From an uncultured Desulfovibrio sp. (lineage in GTDB: Bacteria; Desulfobacterota; Desulfovibrionia; Desulfovibrionales; Desulfovibrionaceae): DNA of 64,000 nucleotides. Below the pieces are notes generated by a model, which ran no database searches, was not told the DNA's origin, and saw only the letters and a list, made by a program, of their open reading frames with translations. The translations under genes were made by a program, and so were the position numbers. Position 1 is the first letter of the stretch. Each line of letters opens with the position of its first letter. Location of the stretch: assembly GCA_913060505.1 (NCBI GenBank), contig CAJXRQ010000011.1, forward strand, positions 21,759 to 85,758. The letters are read 5' to 3'. Positions 24,373 to 32,458 of this stretch are shown in pieces.

Positions 24373-25556
24373 GCAACTTCAGTCTTTTTCAAATGCGGCC
24401 ACTGTTCCTTGCGGCCATGAGCATCAAGTACGAAAATCCGGTTCGTGGAAACGCCAAACCCGCTCCCAGCCTGATCAATACGGTTACAGGCAATGAGATC
24501 AAGATTCTTGGCAACCAGTTTGCGCTCTGCTTCATCCCGGCAGGAAGAAGTCTCGGCGGCAAATCCAATCAAACGCTGATGGTCGGCTTTCTGTTTTCCA
24601 AGCGTTTTCAAGATATCGGGATTATTCTCGAATTGGACATTGATACCGTTATCGTTCCCTTCTTTTTTGAACTTGCCGGCTCCATGCGGCACAGGCCTAT
24701 AATCGGCCACGGCAGCAGTACAGCAGGCCATATCCATTTCAGGCCACAAACCTGTGGCCGCATCAAACATCTCCTGGGCTGTCTGCACCGGCACCTGCTT
24801 GATGCCGGAATGAAAATCAAGGGAAACCGGCCCGTGGACAACAGTCACATCCGCGCCGCGCAGCCAGGCGGCAACAGCAACGCACGCTCCCATGGTGCCG
24901 CTGGAAGGGTTGGACCAAAAACGTACTGCATCCCAAGGCTCACGAGTCGGGCCAAGAGTGACCATGACCTTTTTGCCAGCCAAATCCTGCGGAGAAAGAG
25001 CCTTGAAAACCGCAGGGAGCAGTTCGATGAGGTCGGCAAAACGACCAGTGCCAGTCTCGCCGCAGGCCACAAGCCCGGATTGCGGTTCAATAGTGATGAA
25101 GCCCAATTCCTTGAGAAGAGCCCAATTGCGTTGCGTTGCCGAAGCATTCCACATGCGTGGATTCATGGCCGGGGCAACAATGACCGGACCATTGAACGCC
25201 AACGCCTGGCAGGAAAGCATATCGTCGGCCAAACCATGGGCGAGCCGCGCCATGGTTGAAGCGGTTGCCGGAGCCACAAGCATCACATCCGCAATCTCAC
25301 CCGGCTCCAAATGGCCGAACGAGTCAGCAGATTTGGGATCAAACATGGAGCCGTAGACAGGCGAAGCACCAAGCGCTTCAAAGGAAAGCGGAGTTACGAA
25401 TTGTGAAGCCGCATCCGTGAGCGTGGCGGAAACCATGCAGTCGGCATCAAGCAGAATACGCATGAAGTCGAGCATCTTGAAAGCCGCAATGCTCCCGCAG
25501 ATTCCAAGATGAACACGCCGGCCCATAAACCCGGCAAAACGATAATGCTCCTGCAT
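24339..25556 (-). CDS. coaBC: Bifunctional phosphopantothenoylcysteine decarboxylase / phosphopantothenate-cysteine ligase
   Basis: A 405-residue fusion enzyme for two steps of coenzyme A synthesis. The N-terminal flavodoxin-like CoaC half has GICGSIAAFK, SHLEPGEIADVMLVAPATAST-like motifs and PAMNPRMW (the PAMNxxMW signature). The C-terminal CoaB half has VTLGPTREPWDAVRFWSN, SSGTMG, ACCTAAVADYRP and CNRIDQAGSGFG. I start at 25556; no Shine-Dalgarno is evident, and the lipoprotein gene stops two bases before, so translational coupling is likely. The longer frame to 25610 lies inside that gene. Confidence 0.9.
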   Translation of the reverse strand: MQEHYRFAGFMGRRVHLGICGSIAAFKMLDFMRILLDADCMVSATLTDAASQFVTPLSFEALGASPVYGSMFDPKSADSFGHLEPGEIADVMLVAPATASTMARLAHGLADDMLSCQALAFNGPVIVAPAMNPRMWNASATQRNWALLKELGFITIEPQSGLVACGETGTGRFADLIELLPAVFKALSPQDLAGKKVMVTLGPTREPWDAVRFWSNPSSGTMGACVAVAAWLRGADVTVVHGPVSLDFHSGIKQVPVQTAQEMFDAATGLWPEMDMACCTAAVADYRPVPHGAGKFKKEGNDNGINVQFENNPDILKTLGKQKADHQRLIGFAAETSSCRDEAERKLVAKNLDLIACNRIDQAGSGFGVSTNRIFVLDAHGRKEQWPHLKKTEVAWRLWDHLLLA

Positions 25557-25557
25557 G

Positions 25558-26028
25558 CTATTTGGCCAAATTGGTCTCGCTGTTGCTGCCGTCCTTGGTT
25601 TCAACGGCAATGATTGTCACAGTGTCGCGTGCAAAGGTGTCTTCCACCTGAATGACACAACTCTTGTTGAACTTTTCAAAGGAAAGAATGGAAGTCTTGC
25701 CCTTGACCGCAGAGGTCTTCTCCCAATTGTCCTTGGTCATATTGTTGATGAAAAACTGCAACAGATCAGGAATTTCGACGCGGCCGGTAAATTTCATAAT
25801 GCCGACACGGAACTTGCGGTTGTCCAACGTATAGGAATCGCCAGCTTGGAAATCCAGCTCCTTGGGGATGAGGATGTCGTCGAATTCGTAGTAATAATTG
25901 AGATTGTCATAGTTCTGGGAAGAACCGGATACAGGCTGTTCCGTATGAGTGGAAGCTGTAGAGGCAGTGCACGCTCCAAGAACGAAACACAGGCAAATTA
26001 CTGCCGCGGTCTGAAAGAGAAAACGCAT
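25558..26028 (-). CDS. Lipoprotein of unknown function
   Basis: A 156-residue protein with a type II signal and lipobox LGAC (Cys20), so it should be anchored in the outer or inner membrane. After a Ser/Thr-rich linker comes a compact domain (about 45-145) with DDILIPKELDF, MKFTGRVEIPDLLQFF and NNMTKDNWE. It resembles lipoproteins found widely in Desulfovibrio relatives, but I know of no functional name. GGAGGG precedes the ATG. The gene lies between the HTH coiled-coil gene and coaBC in one direction. Confidence 0.7.
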   Translation of the reverse strand: MRFLFQTAAVICLCFVLGACTASTASTHTEQPVSGSSQNYDNLNYYYEFDDILIPKELDFQAGDSYTLDNRKFRVGIMKFTGRVEIPDLLQFFINNMTKDNWEKTSAVKGKTSILSFEKFNKSCVIQVEDTFARDTVTIIAVETKDGSNSETNLAK

Positions 26029-26045
26029 TGGAACCCTCCTGAATA

Positions 26046-26726
26046 CTATTTGGCTGTTTCCTTGAGCCGCTGAATTTTGTCCTGAAGATATTTTTCCATT
26101 TCACGACGATCCTTCCGGAGCCGAACCAGCTCGTTTTCCAGGATCTGGAGCTTGACCTTGATGTCTGAGGTGTCAAAGGAAAGGCCAAGTGCCATTTCCT
26201 CAAGTTCCTCGTCCTTTTGCTGCAGCTCGCGGGTTTTGCTCACCAATTCCTCGGCAACAGCACCCACACCTGATTGGGGAAGCTCCTTGAGCTTCTTCTG
26301 GCTACGTGCCAGCATGACAAAAGCGGTCTTGAGACGTTGGATGTCTTCATTCTGGCGCTCGATCATGGACTTCTGGTCCGCGATAACCGCCATACAGTCC
26401 GCGACCTTGCCCATCATGCCCTTGAATACTCCCGCCAATTCGTGAGTCATGTCCTCCTGCGAAGCAGAAGGCGGGGCTACATGGTCAACGTCGATGGTAC
26501 GATGCAACTCTGAATGAAGAATTTCCTCAATCTCATGAGTGACCCGCCCTTCGGCATACAAAGAAGAAATCCGCTCAAACACGGAAATGGACGACTCAGG
26601 GTACTTGGTGACACGACCAACCTTGCGCCCGTCCAAAAAATCCTTGAACAACGAAGCGTATCGCCGCGCCGTAGGCGCGGGGATTCGCGTATTTTTGGCT
26701 ATGTCGGCCACGGTCAACAAGTTCAT
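26046..26726 (-). CDS. MerR-like HTH protein with long coiled coil
   Basis: A 226-residue protein. Residues 1-70 form a MerR-type winged helix (LTVADIAKNTRIPAPTARRYASLFKDFL and an ERISSLYAEG helix). Residues 95-226 are almost entirely charged heptad-like sequence, a long coiled coil (IERQNEDIQRLK..., ELQQKDEELEEM..., ILENELVRLRKDRREMEKYL). No effector domain is present, so it may be a structural DNA-binding protein or regulator that oligomerises. I chose MNLLTVADIAK (26726) because the longer frame lacks sense and ribosome site. It is divergent from queA and heads the seven-gene series that ends with the epimerase. Confidence 0.65.
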   Translation of the reverse strand: MNLLTVADIAKNTRIPAPTARRYASLFKDFLDGRKVGRVTKYPESSISVFERISSLYAEGRVTHEIEEILHSELHRTIDVDHVAPPSASQEDMTHELAGVFKGMMGKVADCMAVIADQKSMIERQNEDIQRLKTAFVMLARSQKKLKELPQSGVGAVAEELVSKTRELQQKDEELEEMALGLSFDTSDIKVKLQILENELVRLRKDRREMEKYLQDKIQRLKETAK

Positions 26727-27011
26727 GACTGTATGAAATACCACGATATGCGGCAATATCAAGCCATTAGCGCACTCCAAAACACGAAAAACGTATTTAT
26801 CTGAAATTCTTGGAATAAGTTTACCATTTCTCACGCTTTGCAAAGTTAACACCTGCCACCATATTCGGCATTGTACGGCCGCGGGAAGGATCTGCGGCAT
26901 GAAAAAGAGAAAATACGGCCCTAATCTGTTGTTTTTATGAAAAATCAACGGAATGAAATCTGCATAAAACCATGCTTGCGTTGTGGGAAACAAGGCCGTA
27001 CCATCCGCGCC

Positions 27012-28112
27012 ATGCATAATGCGAGCACATCATCTGTTCCGGCCGACTTCAGGCTGGACAGTTATTTCTACGAATTGCCCGAGGAAAATATAGCCCAGCA
27101 ACCTGCAGACAAGCGGGACGGTTCGCGACTGCTGGTTCTTGACCGAAAAGACGATACCATTTCCTTGCGCCATTTTACCGATATAGTGGATGCCCTGCCA
27201 GAAAACGCCTTGCTTGTGGCCAACAACTCCAAGGTCATCCCGGCGCGTATGTTCGGCACCAAACCCACTGGCGGCAAAATTGAATTTCTATTGCTCACTC
27301 CCCTGCCGTTGATCACACCCGAAGAAAAAAACGGTTGGCAGGAAGCGCGTGTGGAAGGCCTGCTTCGGGCCTCCAAGCCTCCTCGCCAGGGGGCGGAGAT
27401 AACCATCCTGGACGATTTGCGTGTGATCCTCCAAGAACGCGGTGAATTCGGCAAGTGGATCGTCACACTGCGCTGGCGCGGCCGGTTGGTGGATCTGGTT
27501 CGCAGCACTGGTCATTTGCCTCTGCCGCCTTACATCCACCGCCCGGACACGGAAGAAGACGCCGAGCGTTACCAAACCGTGTACGCCAACGAGGAAAAGG
27601 CTGGATCCGTCGCCGCTCCCACTGCGGGCCTGCATTTTACCTCCGAAATCAAGAAACGCCTTGCGGAAAAAAATTTTTCATGGGCTGAGGTTACGCTCTA
27701 TGTGGGATACGGAACCTTCAGCCCGGTGCGTTGCCCGGACATTCGTGACCATGCCATGCACCACGAATACATCGAAGTGCCTGAAGCCACGGTAATCGCC
27801 ATCAAAAAGGCCAAGGCCGAAGGACGACCCGTGGTGGCCGTGGGCACCACCAGCGCGCGCACGCTGGAAGGCATGTTTGCGCAATGCAAAAATATAGAAC
27901 CGTTTGTCGGCGAAACCGATATTTTCATCTATCCGGGTTACGAATTCCGCGTGGTTGACGCACTTTTAACGAACTTCCATTTGCCAGAGAGCTCGCTAAT
28001 TATTATGGTGTCCGCACTGGCTGGAAGGGAGAGGATACTGGACGCCTACTCGACAGCGCTCAGGAACGGATTCCGGTTCTTCTCTTACGGGGACTCAATG
28101 CTCATACGCTGA
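27012..28112 (+). CDS. queA: S-adenosylmethionine:tRNA ribosyltransferase-isomerase QueA
   Basis: A 366-residue enzyme that transfers and isomerises the ribosyl group of SAM to make epoxyqueuosine in tRNA. The family motifs are present: DSYFYELPEENIAQQPADKRD near the start, PARMFGTK, EKAGSVAAPTAGLHFT, VGYGTFSPVR and LLTNFHLPESSLIIMVSAL. Length fits the family (about 340-360). The ATG at 27012 is the start that gives a normal N-terminus; no clear Shine-Dalgarno is seen, and a frame opening at 26937 is less likely. The oxidoreductase operon begins 42 bp downstream. Confidence 0.92.
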   Translation: MHNASTSSVPADFRLDSYFYELPEENIAQQPADKRDGSRLLVLDRKDDTISLRHFTDIVDALPENALLVANNSKVIPARMFGTKPTGGKIEFLLLTPLPLITPEEKNGWQEARVEGLLRASKPPRQGAEITILDDLRVILQERGEFGKWIVTLRWRGRLVDLVRSTGHLPLPPYIHRPDTEEDAERYQTVYANEEKAGSVAAPTAGLHFTSEIKKRLAEKNFSWAEVTLYVGYGTFSPVRCPDIRDHAMHHEYIEVPEATVIAIKKAKAEGRPVVAVGTTSARTLEGMFAQCKNIEPFVGETDIFIYPGYEFRVVDALLTNFHLPESSLIIMVSALAGRERILDAYSTALRNGFRFFSYGDSMLIR

Positions 28113-28154
28113 GCCGCCTGCAACATACTCCCACACAGCAACCAGGAGACGCAT

Positions 28155-28391
28155 ATGTCGCGAATCGTGATCCAGGAGGACAGGTGCAAGGGCTGTCTGC
28201 TCTGTACAACTGTTTGTCCGACCCAGATCATCGTGCAGTCCGACCGGTTCAACCAAAGCGGCTACAAGGTCGCTGAGGTTCCGGGACCGGACATGGAAAA
28301 ATGCTTGGGATGCACGTCCTGTGCATTGATTTGTCCGGATCTGGCCATCAAGGTCTACAAAACCCCTAAGAAAAACAAAGGGGCCGCTTAA
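28155..28391 (+). CDS. 2-oxoacid:acceptor oxidoreductase, 2x4Fe-4S ferredoxin (delta) subunit
   Basis: A 78-residue ferredoxin with two clusters: CKGCLLCTTVCP and CLGCTSCALICP, each CX2CX2CX3C. It heads a four-gene operon (delta-alpha-beta-gamma) and passes electrons from the thiamine enzyme to external ferredoxin. The stop and the next ATG overlap as TAATG. Typical of Kor/Vor complexes, which oxidise 2-oxoglutarate or branched-chain 2-oxoacids with CoA. Confidence 0.9.
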   Translation: MSRIVIQEDRCKGCLLCTTVCPTQIIVQSDRFNQSGYKVAEVPGPDMEKCLGCTSCALICPDLAIKVYKTPKKNKGAA

Positions 28392-29458
28392 TGACCAAAC
28401 AACCTGAAAGAATCTTCGTCAAGGGTAACGAAGCCGTTGCACGCGGCGCGCTGGCAGCGCACTGCAAATGTTTCTTCGGCTATCCCATTACCCCCCAGAA
28501 CGAAATACCCGAATTCCTGTCGGCGGAAATGCCCAAGGCGGGCGGCCGCTTCGTGCAGGCGGAATCCGAGGTGGCTGCGGCCAACATGCTTCTGGGCGCA
28601 GGGGCTTGTGGTATCCGGGCCATGACGTCATCATCCAGTCCGGGTATTTCCCTGAAGCAGGAAGCCATATCCTATATGGCCGGCTCCGAAATTCCCGCGG
28701 TTATCGTGAACATGAACCGTGGGGGACCAGGTCTTGGCGACATCGGCCCGGCACAGGGCGACTACTACCAGTCAACCCGGGGCGGCGGTCACGGCGACTA
28801 TCGTCTGCTGGTGCTGGCTCCCTCCACCGGGCAGGAAGCATACGACCTGACCATCAAGGCCTTTGATCTGACCTTCAAGTATCGCAACCCGGTCATGATT
28901 CTGGGCGACGCCATCCTTGGCCAGATGAAGGAAGCCATCATACCGTGGCAGCCTGAAAACATAGACGACGAGGCCGGACGGGATTGGTCCTTGACCGGCG
29001 CGGACAAGCGCGAAAAAAGACTCATCAAGTCCCTGTTCCTCGAAGAAGGCGCACTGGCCGAGCAAAACCGGACCTTGCAGACCAAGTATGACGACATGCA
29101 GTCGTACGTGGAGTACGAGGAGTTCGAAACAGAAGACGCGGAACTCGTGGTCTGCGCTTACGGCTCCATCGGCCGCATAGCCAAATCCGCCGTACGCTCT
29201 TTGCGTGCGCAGGGTAAAAAGGTCGGCCTGTTCCGTCCCATCACCCTGTATCCGTTTCCGAGCGAACCGTTGCTGGCGCTGGCCAGGCAAGGCAAGCGCT
29301 TCCTGACTATCGAACACAATCTGGGCCAGATGGTGGACGATGTCCGCCTTGCCATCCGCACGGTTGCCGACTCGGAGTTCGCACCGATCTTCCCCGGCAA
29401 CCTGCCCGTTCCCGAAGATATCGAGGGACCGGTCCTCAAATGCCTGGAGGGTAAATAA
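28391..29458 (+). CDS. 2-oxoacid:acceptor oxidoreductase alpha subunit (VorB/KorA)
   Basis: A 355-residue subunit carrying the pyruvate:ferredoxin oxidoreductase domains I and II. It starts with KGNEAVARGALAAHCKCFFGYPITPQNEIPE, has the conserved MTSSSSPGISLKQEAI and NMNRGGPGLGDIGPAQGDY, and ends in the transketolase-like C-terminal domain (LFRPITLYPFP). The lack of a fused gamma domain and the small ferredoxin at the front fit VorB/KorA. Substrate specificity (2-oxoisovalerate versus 2-oxoglutarate) cannot be decided by eye. Confidence 0.88.
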   Translation: MTKQPERIFVKGNEAVARGALAAHCKCFFGYPITPQNEIPEFLSAEMPKAGGRFVQAESEVAAANMLLGAGACGIRAMTSSSSPGISLKQEAISYMAGSEIPAVIVNMNRGGPGLGDIGPAQGDYYQSTRGGGHGDYRLLVLAPSTGQEAYDLTIKAFDLTFKYRNPVMILGDAILGQMKEAIIPWQPENIDDEAGRDWSLTGADKREKRLIKSLFLEEGALAEQNRTLQTKYDDMQSYVEYEEFETEDAELVVCAYGSIGRIAKSAVRSLRAQGKKVGLFRPITLYPFPSEPLLALARQGKRFLTIEHNLGQMVDDVRLAIRTVADSEFAPIFPGNLPVPEDIEGPVLKCLEGK

Positions 29459-30229
29459 ATGTCCGAAATGAACGAAAAGCTCGTTTTCGACCGTCCCCAG
29501 GCCGTTATTGACAGGCCGACCCACTATTGCCCGGGCTGCCATCACGGCGTTGCCCACCGGCTGGTGGCCGAACTGCTCGAAGAACTGGACGTAGTGGAAA
29601 AGACCCTGCTGGTCACTTCCATCGGCTGCTCGGTTTTTCTCTACAACTATTTGAATGTGGACGCCGTGGAAGCGCCTCATGGACGCGCTCCGGCAGTTGC
29701 CACGGGCGTAAAGGCCGCACGCAACGACAAGTTTGTGTTCGCCTATCAGGGTGACGGCGATCTGGCTTCCATCGGCATGGCCGAGATTCTGCACGCCGCC
29801 AACCGTGGCGAGCGAATTGCCGTAGTCTTTGTGAACAACACGGTTTACGGCATGACCGGCGGCCAGATGGCTCCGACAACGCTCATAGGTCAGAAGACGA
29901 CCACCTGCCCGGAAGGACGCTGCCTTGAGCGCGAGGGTGCGCCCATCCGCATGACGGAAATCATCGCAGGATTGGGCGGAACCGCATTTGCCGGGCGCGC
30001 CTCGCTTGATTCCGTCAAGAACATCCGCACGGCCAAGAAATACATACGCAAGGCGTTCCAATGCCAGTTGGAAGACCGTGGCTTCGGCTTCGTGGAACTG
30101 CTCTCCGCCTGTCCGACAAACTGGAAAATGACGCCCCTCAAAGCCAACGAGCGCATTGCCGACGCAATGATCCCGTACTTCCCGCTCGGCGTGTTCAAGG
30201 ATGTGACCGAAGAGGGAGGTGAATGCTAA
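29459..30229 (+). CDS. 2-oxoacid:acceptor oxidoreductase beta subunit (TPP-binding)
   Basis: A 256-residue subunit with HYCPGCHHGVAHRL at the start (iron-sulfur/TPP region), TSIGCSVFLYN, HGRAPAVATGVKAA and the TPP-binding GDGDLASIGMAE...NNTVYGMTGGQMAPTT. This is the catalytic thiamine-binding part of the complex. GGAGGG and the TAA of the alpha gene directly precede its ATG. It ends in a TAATG overlap with the gamma gene. Confidence 0.9.
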   Translation: MSEMNEKLVFDRPQAVIDRPTHYCPGCHHGVAHRLVAELLEELDVVEKTLLVTSIGCSVFLYNYLNVDAVEAPHGRAPAVATGVKAARNDKFVFAYQGDGDLASIGMAEILHAANRGERIAVVFVNNTVYGMTGGQMAPTTLIGQKTTTCPEGRCLEREGAPIRMTEIIAGLGGTAFAGRASLDSVKNIRTAKKYIRKAFQCQLEDRGFGFVELLSACPTNWKMTPLKANERIADAMIPYFPLGVFKDVTEEGGEC

Positions 30230-30774
30230 TGGCTCGCCATCTCGATGCAATCATTGCCGGATTCGGTGGACAGGGTGTCATGCTCATTGGCAACCTGCTT
30301 GCCTACGCAGGTATGAAGGACAACCTGAACGTCACCTATATTCCGGTTTACGGACCGGAAATGCGTGGCGGAACCGCCAACTGCACGGTGGTCCTTTCCG
30401 AAGAGGAAATCGGCTCGCCCATCATTCGCAGGCCAACCAGTCTGATCATCATGAACCGCCCCAGTCTGGACAAGTTCCAGCCGAGGCTTCAGGACGGCTG
30501 CGTCAACATTATCAACTCGTCGCTCATCGACATGGAGCTGGCGGACAAGGAGCGCGTGGAGTGCCACGCCGTTCCCTGCAATGACATAGCGGACAAGCTT
30601 GGAAACACCCGCATGGCCAACATGGTGGCGCTCGGCGCCTATGTTCAGGCTACGGGCATCATCCCGCTCAAGGCCGTCATCGACAGCCTGCCCAACGTCA
30701 TCTCCGCGCATTACCACAAACTCATCCCTTCAAACGCAAAAGCGCTGGAAGCCGGCGCAGAACTGATCGGATAA
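30229..30774 (+). CDS. 2-oxoacid:acceptor oxidoreductase gamma subunit
   Basis: A 181-residue subunit with the gamma-family signature [22 protein letters not shown] and [16 protein letters not shown]. It completes the four-subunit complex, which in anaerobes makes acyl-CoA and reduced ferredoxin. Two starts are possible: the ATG at 30223 or the one at 30229. I prefer 30229 because it gives the same TAATG junction as the other genes and a 9-base spacing from GGAGG. A strong hairpin follows directly. Confidence 0.88.
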   Translation: MARHLDAIIAGFGGQGVMLIGNLLAYAGMKDNLNVTYIPVYGPEMRGGTANCTVVLSEEEIGSPIIRRPTSLIIMNRPSLDKFQPRLQDGCVNIINSSLIDMELADKERVECHAVPCNDIADKLGNTRMANMVALGAYVQATGIIPLKAVIDSLPNVISAHYHKLIPSNAKALEAGAELIG

Positions 30775-30782
30775 GTAATACT

Positions 30783-30824
30783 TTTGTGGAGGGAACCTTT
30801 TGCAAAAGGTTCCCTCCACAAACC
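30783..30824. terminator. 19-bp perfect hairpin at the end of the oxidoreductase operon
   Basis: The arms TTTGTGGAGGGAACCTTTT (30783-30801) and AAAAGGTTCCCTCCACAAA pair completely around GC. The core AACCTTTT-GC-AAAAGGTT recurs with small changes near 62950 and at 63938-63992, so it belongs to a repeat family used at operon ends. Confidence 0.75.
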
Positions 30825-31107
30825 CCACCTTCCAAAACCATTTTCCAACACCCTTTCGGGTGTAGAAACACCATCAATCAGCCTTTATCACATACAAAAC
30901 CTCTTTTGTTTTCAACAAACAGTTTTCCCCTTCACAAAAGAACAACATTGAATATTGCATATTTAATATTGCAACAATACTCCTTTTTTATTCTCTGCAT
31001 TATGCAAATAACCAAAGTTAAAATTATTCCTATACACTAAACACATATCTCTATAAATACTGGACAAAGTATATCTAGCAGGAGTAATTGAAGTTGATTT
31101 TCCTGAA

Positions 31108-31162
31108 ATTTTACAGAAGTGTAAAATCCTATTCATGATCAGAAAGAATTATTGAGAATAAT
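31108..31162 (+). promoter_or_regulatory. Two perfect inverted repeats upstream of the exported protein gene
   Basis: ATTTTACA-gaag-TGTAAAAT (31108-31127) and ATTATT-gag-AATAAT (31148-31162) lie 40-95 bp upstream of the start at 31201. They look like operators or mRNA leader hairpins. No regulator gene is adjacent. Confidence 0.45.
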
Positions 31163-31200
31163 CGTCTGGAGAATTCAATAAACAACCGAGGGAGAGGAAA

Positions 31201-32076
31201 ATGAAGACCGTTACGTTAACACTGGCATTACTGGCTCTATTTGTAACCACTGCAATGGCGCAATCCTATGATTGGCCCTATTATACTGCCTTCACTACCA
31301 CAAGCGGTGGAGACATCAGAACGAACATATACTGGCGCCAGTCGGATTTTGGGGAATGCGAACTGCCGACGAAAAATGCAACTCCCATCAGCTATAATTC
31401 TCCCGGCGACATGACTATTTGCTTCCCATTCACCAATACCGGCCTTTCCAAAGACTGCATAGCCCATATTTACTCCCACTATGATAGTGGTACAAGCACT
31501 TGGAAAATCGAAGAAGCCGATATTTATTACTTTGACGACAACTATATCTATTATTGTGGAAATATTAGCCTTGAAGGCTCAAACAACATGAAGTTGGACA
31601 AACAAATTCGCTTTCCTCGCGCTATGGAAGCCGGTACGACGCTGCAGGCATCCTTTACCGGAGAAAGTGGCACATATACGGGTACTTTTGCCGTTTCTCT
31701 CTATGATGACAATCAAACCTTCAAAAAAAGCCTGCTTCCTTCCGGCGAAAGTGATCTTACCGACTGCATAACCACAGTGACATCCTTCACCGTTACACAC
31801 GATGATATGTCCGAGGTCTGCATGGACATCGATCTATCAAGCGGCGGGAAAGGGAGCCTTCAATATACTGAATATACAAAAGAAATAGATGGATCTGACA
31901 TGGAATCGAGAATCCAAAGCGTCCTGAAGGTTCTTGACCGGGGCACTGGTTGGCCTTCATCAACAGATCTCACCGAGGCCTCGGTTCTTTCCACTTTGCA
32001 GGGCGCCGAACTGCCCACTGCAATCCAAAAGGTGACTCAAAAGGTCAAAAACCGTGTGGCGGTCATTCCTCTCTAA
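31201..32076 (+). CDS. Exported protein of unknown function
   Basis: A 291-residue protein with a cleavable signal peptide (1-20, ending AMAQ). The mature part is rich in Thr, Ser, Tyr and Asp and has six Cys after the signal (for example GECELP, MTICF, KDCIAH), so disulfides are possible. The residues look beta-rich, but I recognise no domain. GAGGGAGAGG precedes the ATG. It stands alone in a DNA segment more AT-rich than its neighbours, between a terminator hairpin upstream and a 16-bp hairpin downstream, so lineage-specific or acquired DNA is plausible. Confidence 0.7.
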   Translation: MKTVTLTLALLALFVTTAMAQSYDWPYYTAFTTTSGGDIRTNIYWRQSDFGECELPTKNATPISYNSPGDMTICFPFTNTGLSKDCIAHIYSHYDSGTSTWKIEEADIYYFDDNYIYYCGNISLEGSNNMKLDKQIRFPRAMEAGTTLQASFTGESGTYTGTFAVSLYDDNQTFKKSLLPSGESDLTDCITTVTSFTVTHDDMSEVCMDIDLSSGGKGSLQYTEYTKEIDGSDMESRIQSVLKVLDRGTGWPSSTDLTEASVLSTLQGAELPTAIQKVTQKVKNRVAVIPL

Positions 32077-32110
32077 ATCTATCCCGATCTGTCCACTTTA
32101 ATTGTATGAG

Positions 32111-32147
32111 AGCTTTGCCCGTTCTATGTTGTAGAACGGGCAAAGCT
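32111..32147 (+). terminator. 16-bp perfect hairpin after the exported protein gene
   Basis: AGCTTTGCCCGTTCTA (32111-32126) pairs with TAGAACGGGCAAAGCT (32132-32147) around TGTTG. The T-run that follows is broken (gtttcattt), so termination may be partial. Confidence 0.65.
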
Positions 32148-32458
32148 GTTTCATTTCTCGTTTTGAAACGTTTTTAAGTATCCCCAGTCTTCCGAAAACA
32201 GATACAGCACCATATTCCAAATACAATGCCCCTCATAAAGGGCTTTCAAAACCATTGGAGAAACACGTTGTAGTCTTTTGTAATTCATTAAAGTTAAAGC
32301 CCGGGCCTGTTTTCAGGCTCTCTTCTTCGTAACCAAAATACAACCAGTAATCGCAGACCTGTCTCAAAACCGTAACCATCTGTAATAAGAGACATTATAT
32401 TCTCCCGAGGTGTTTGACGCACTCGTGCGAATAAAAAGCCAATTCAAGGAGAGAACCA
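32148..32458. other. Gene-free region before the HD-domain gene
   Basis: No convincing ORF. It contains GCCC-ctcataa-AGGGC (about 32226-32241), a GCCTG-tttt-CAGGC hairpin near 32308-32322 and CGCAC-tc-GTGCG near 32420. No clear -35/-10 pair is seen. Confidence 0.5.

Larger units (their letters stand above)
30775..31200. other. 426-bp gene-free region between the oxidoreductase operon and an exported protein
   Basis: The left end holds a long terminator hairpin (30783-30824). The middle (about 30830-31100) is AT-rich with no ORF I believe. The right end holds two perfect inverted repeats before the exported-protein gene. A short frame at 30786-31040 overlaps the hairpin and has no ribosome site, so I do not call it. 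Confidence 0.6.

Noticed and set aside
28772..30250. 492-residue minus-strand frame opposite the oxidoreductase genes
   Set aside because: Antisense shadow of conserved alpha and beta subunits; no family features.
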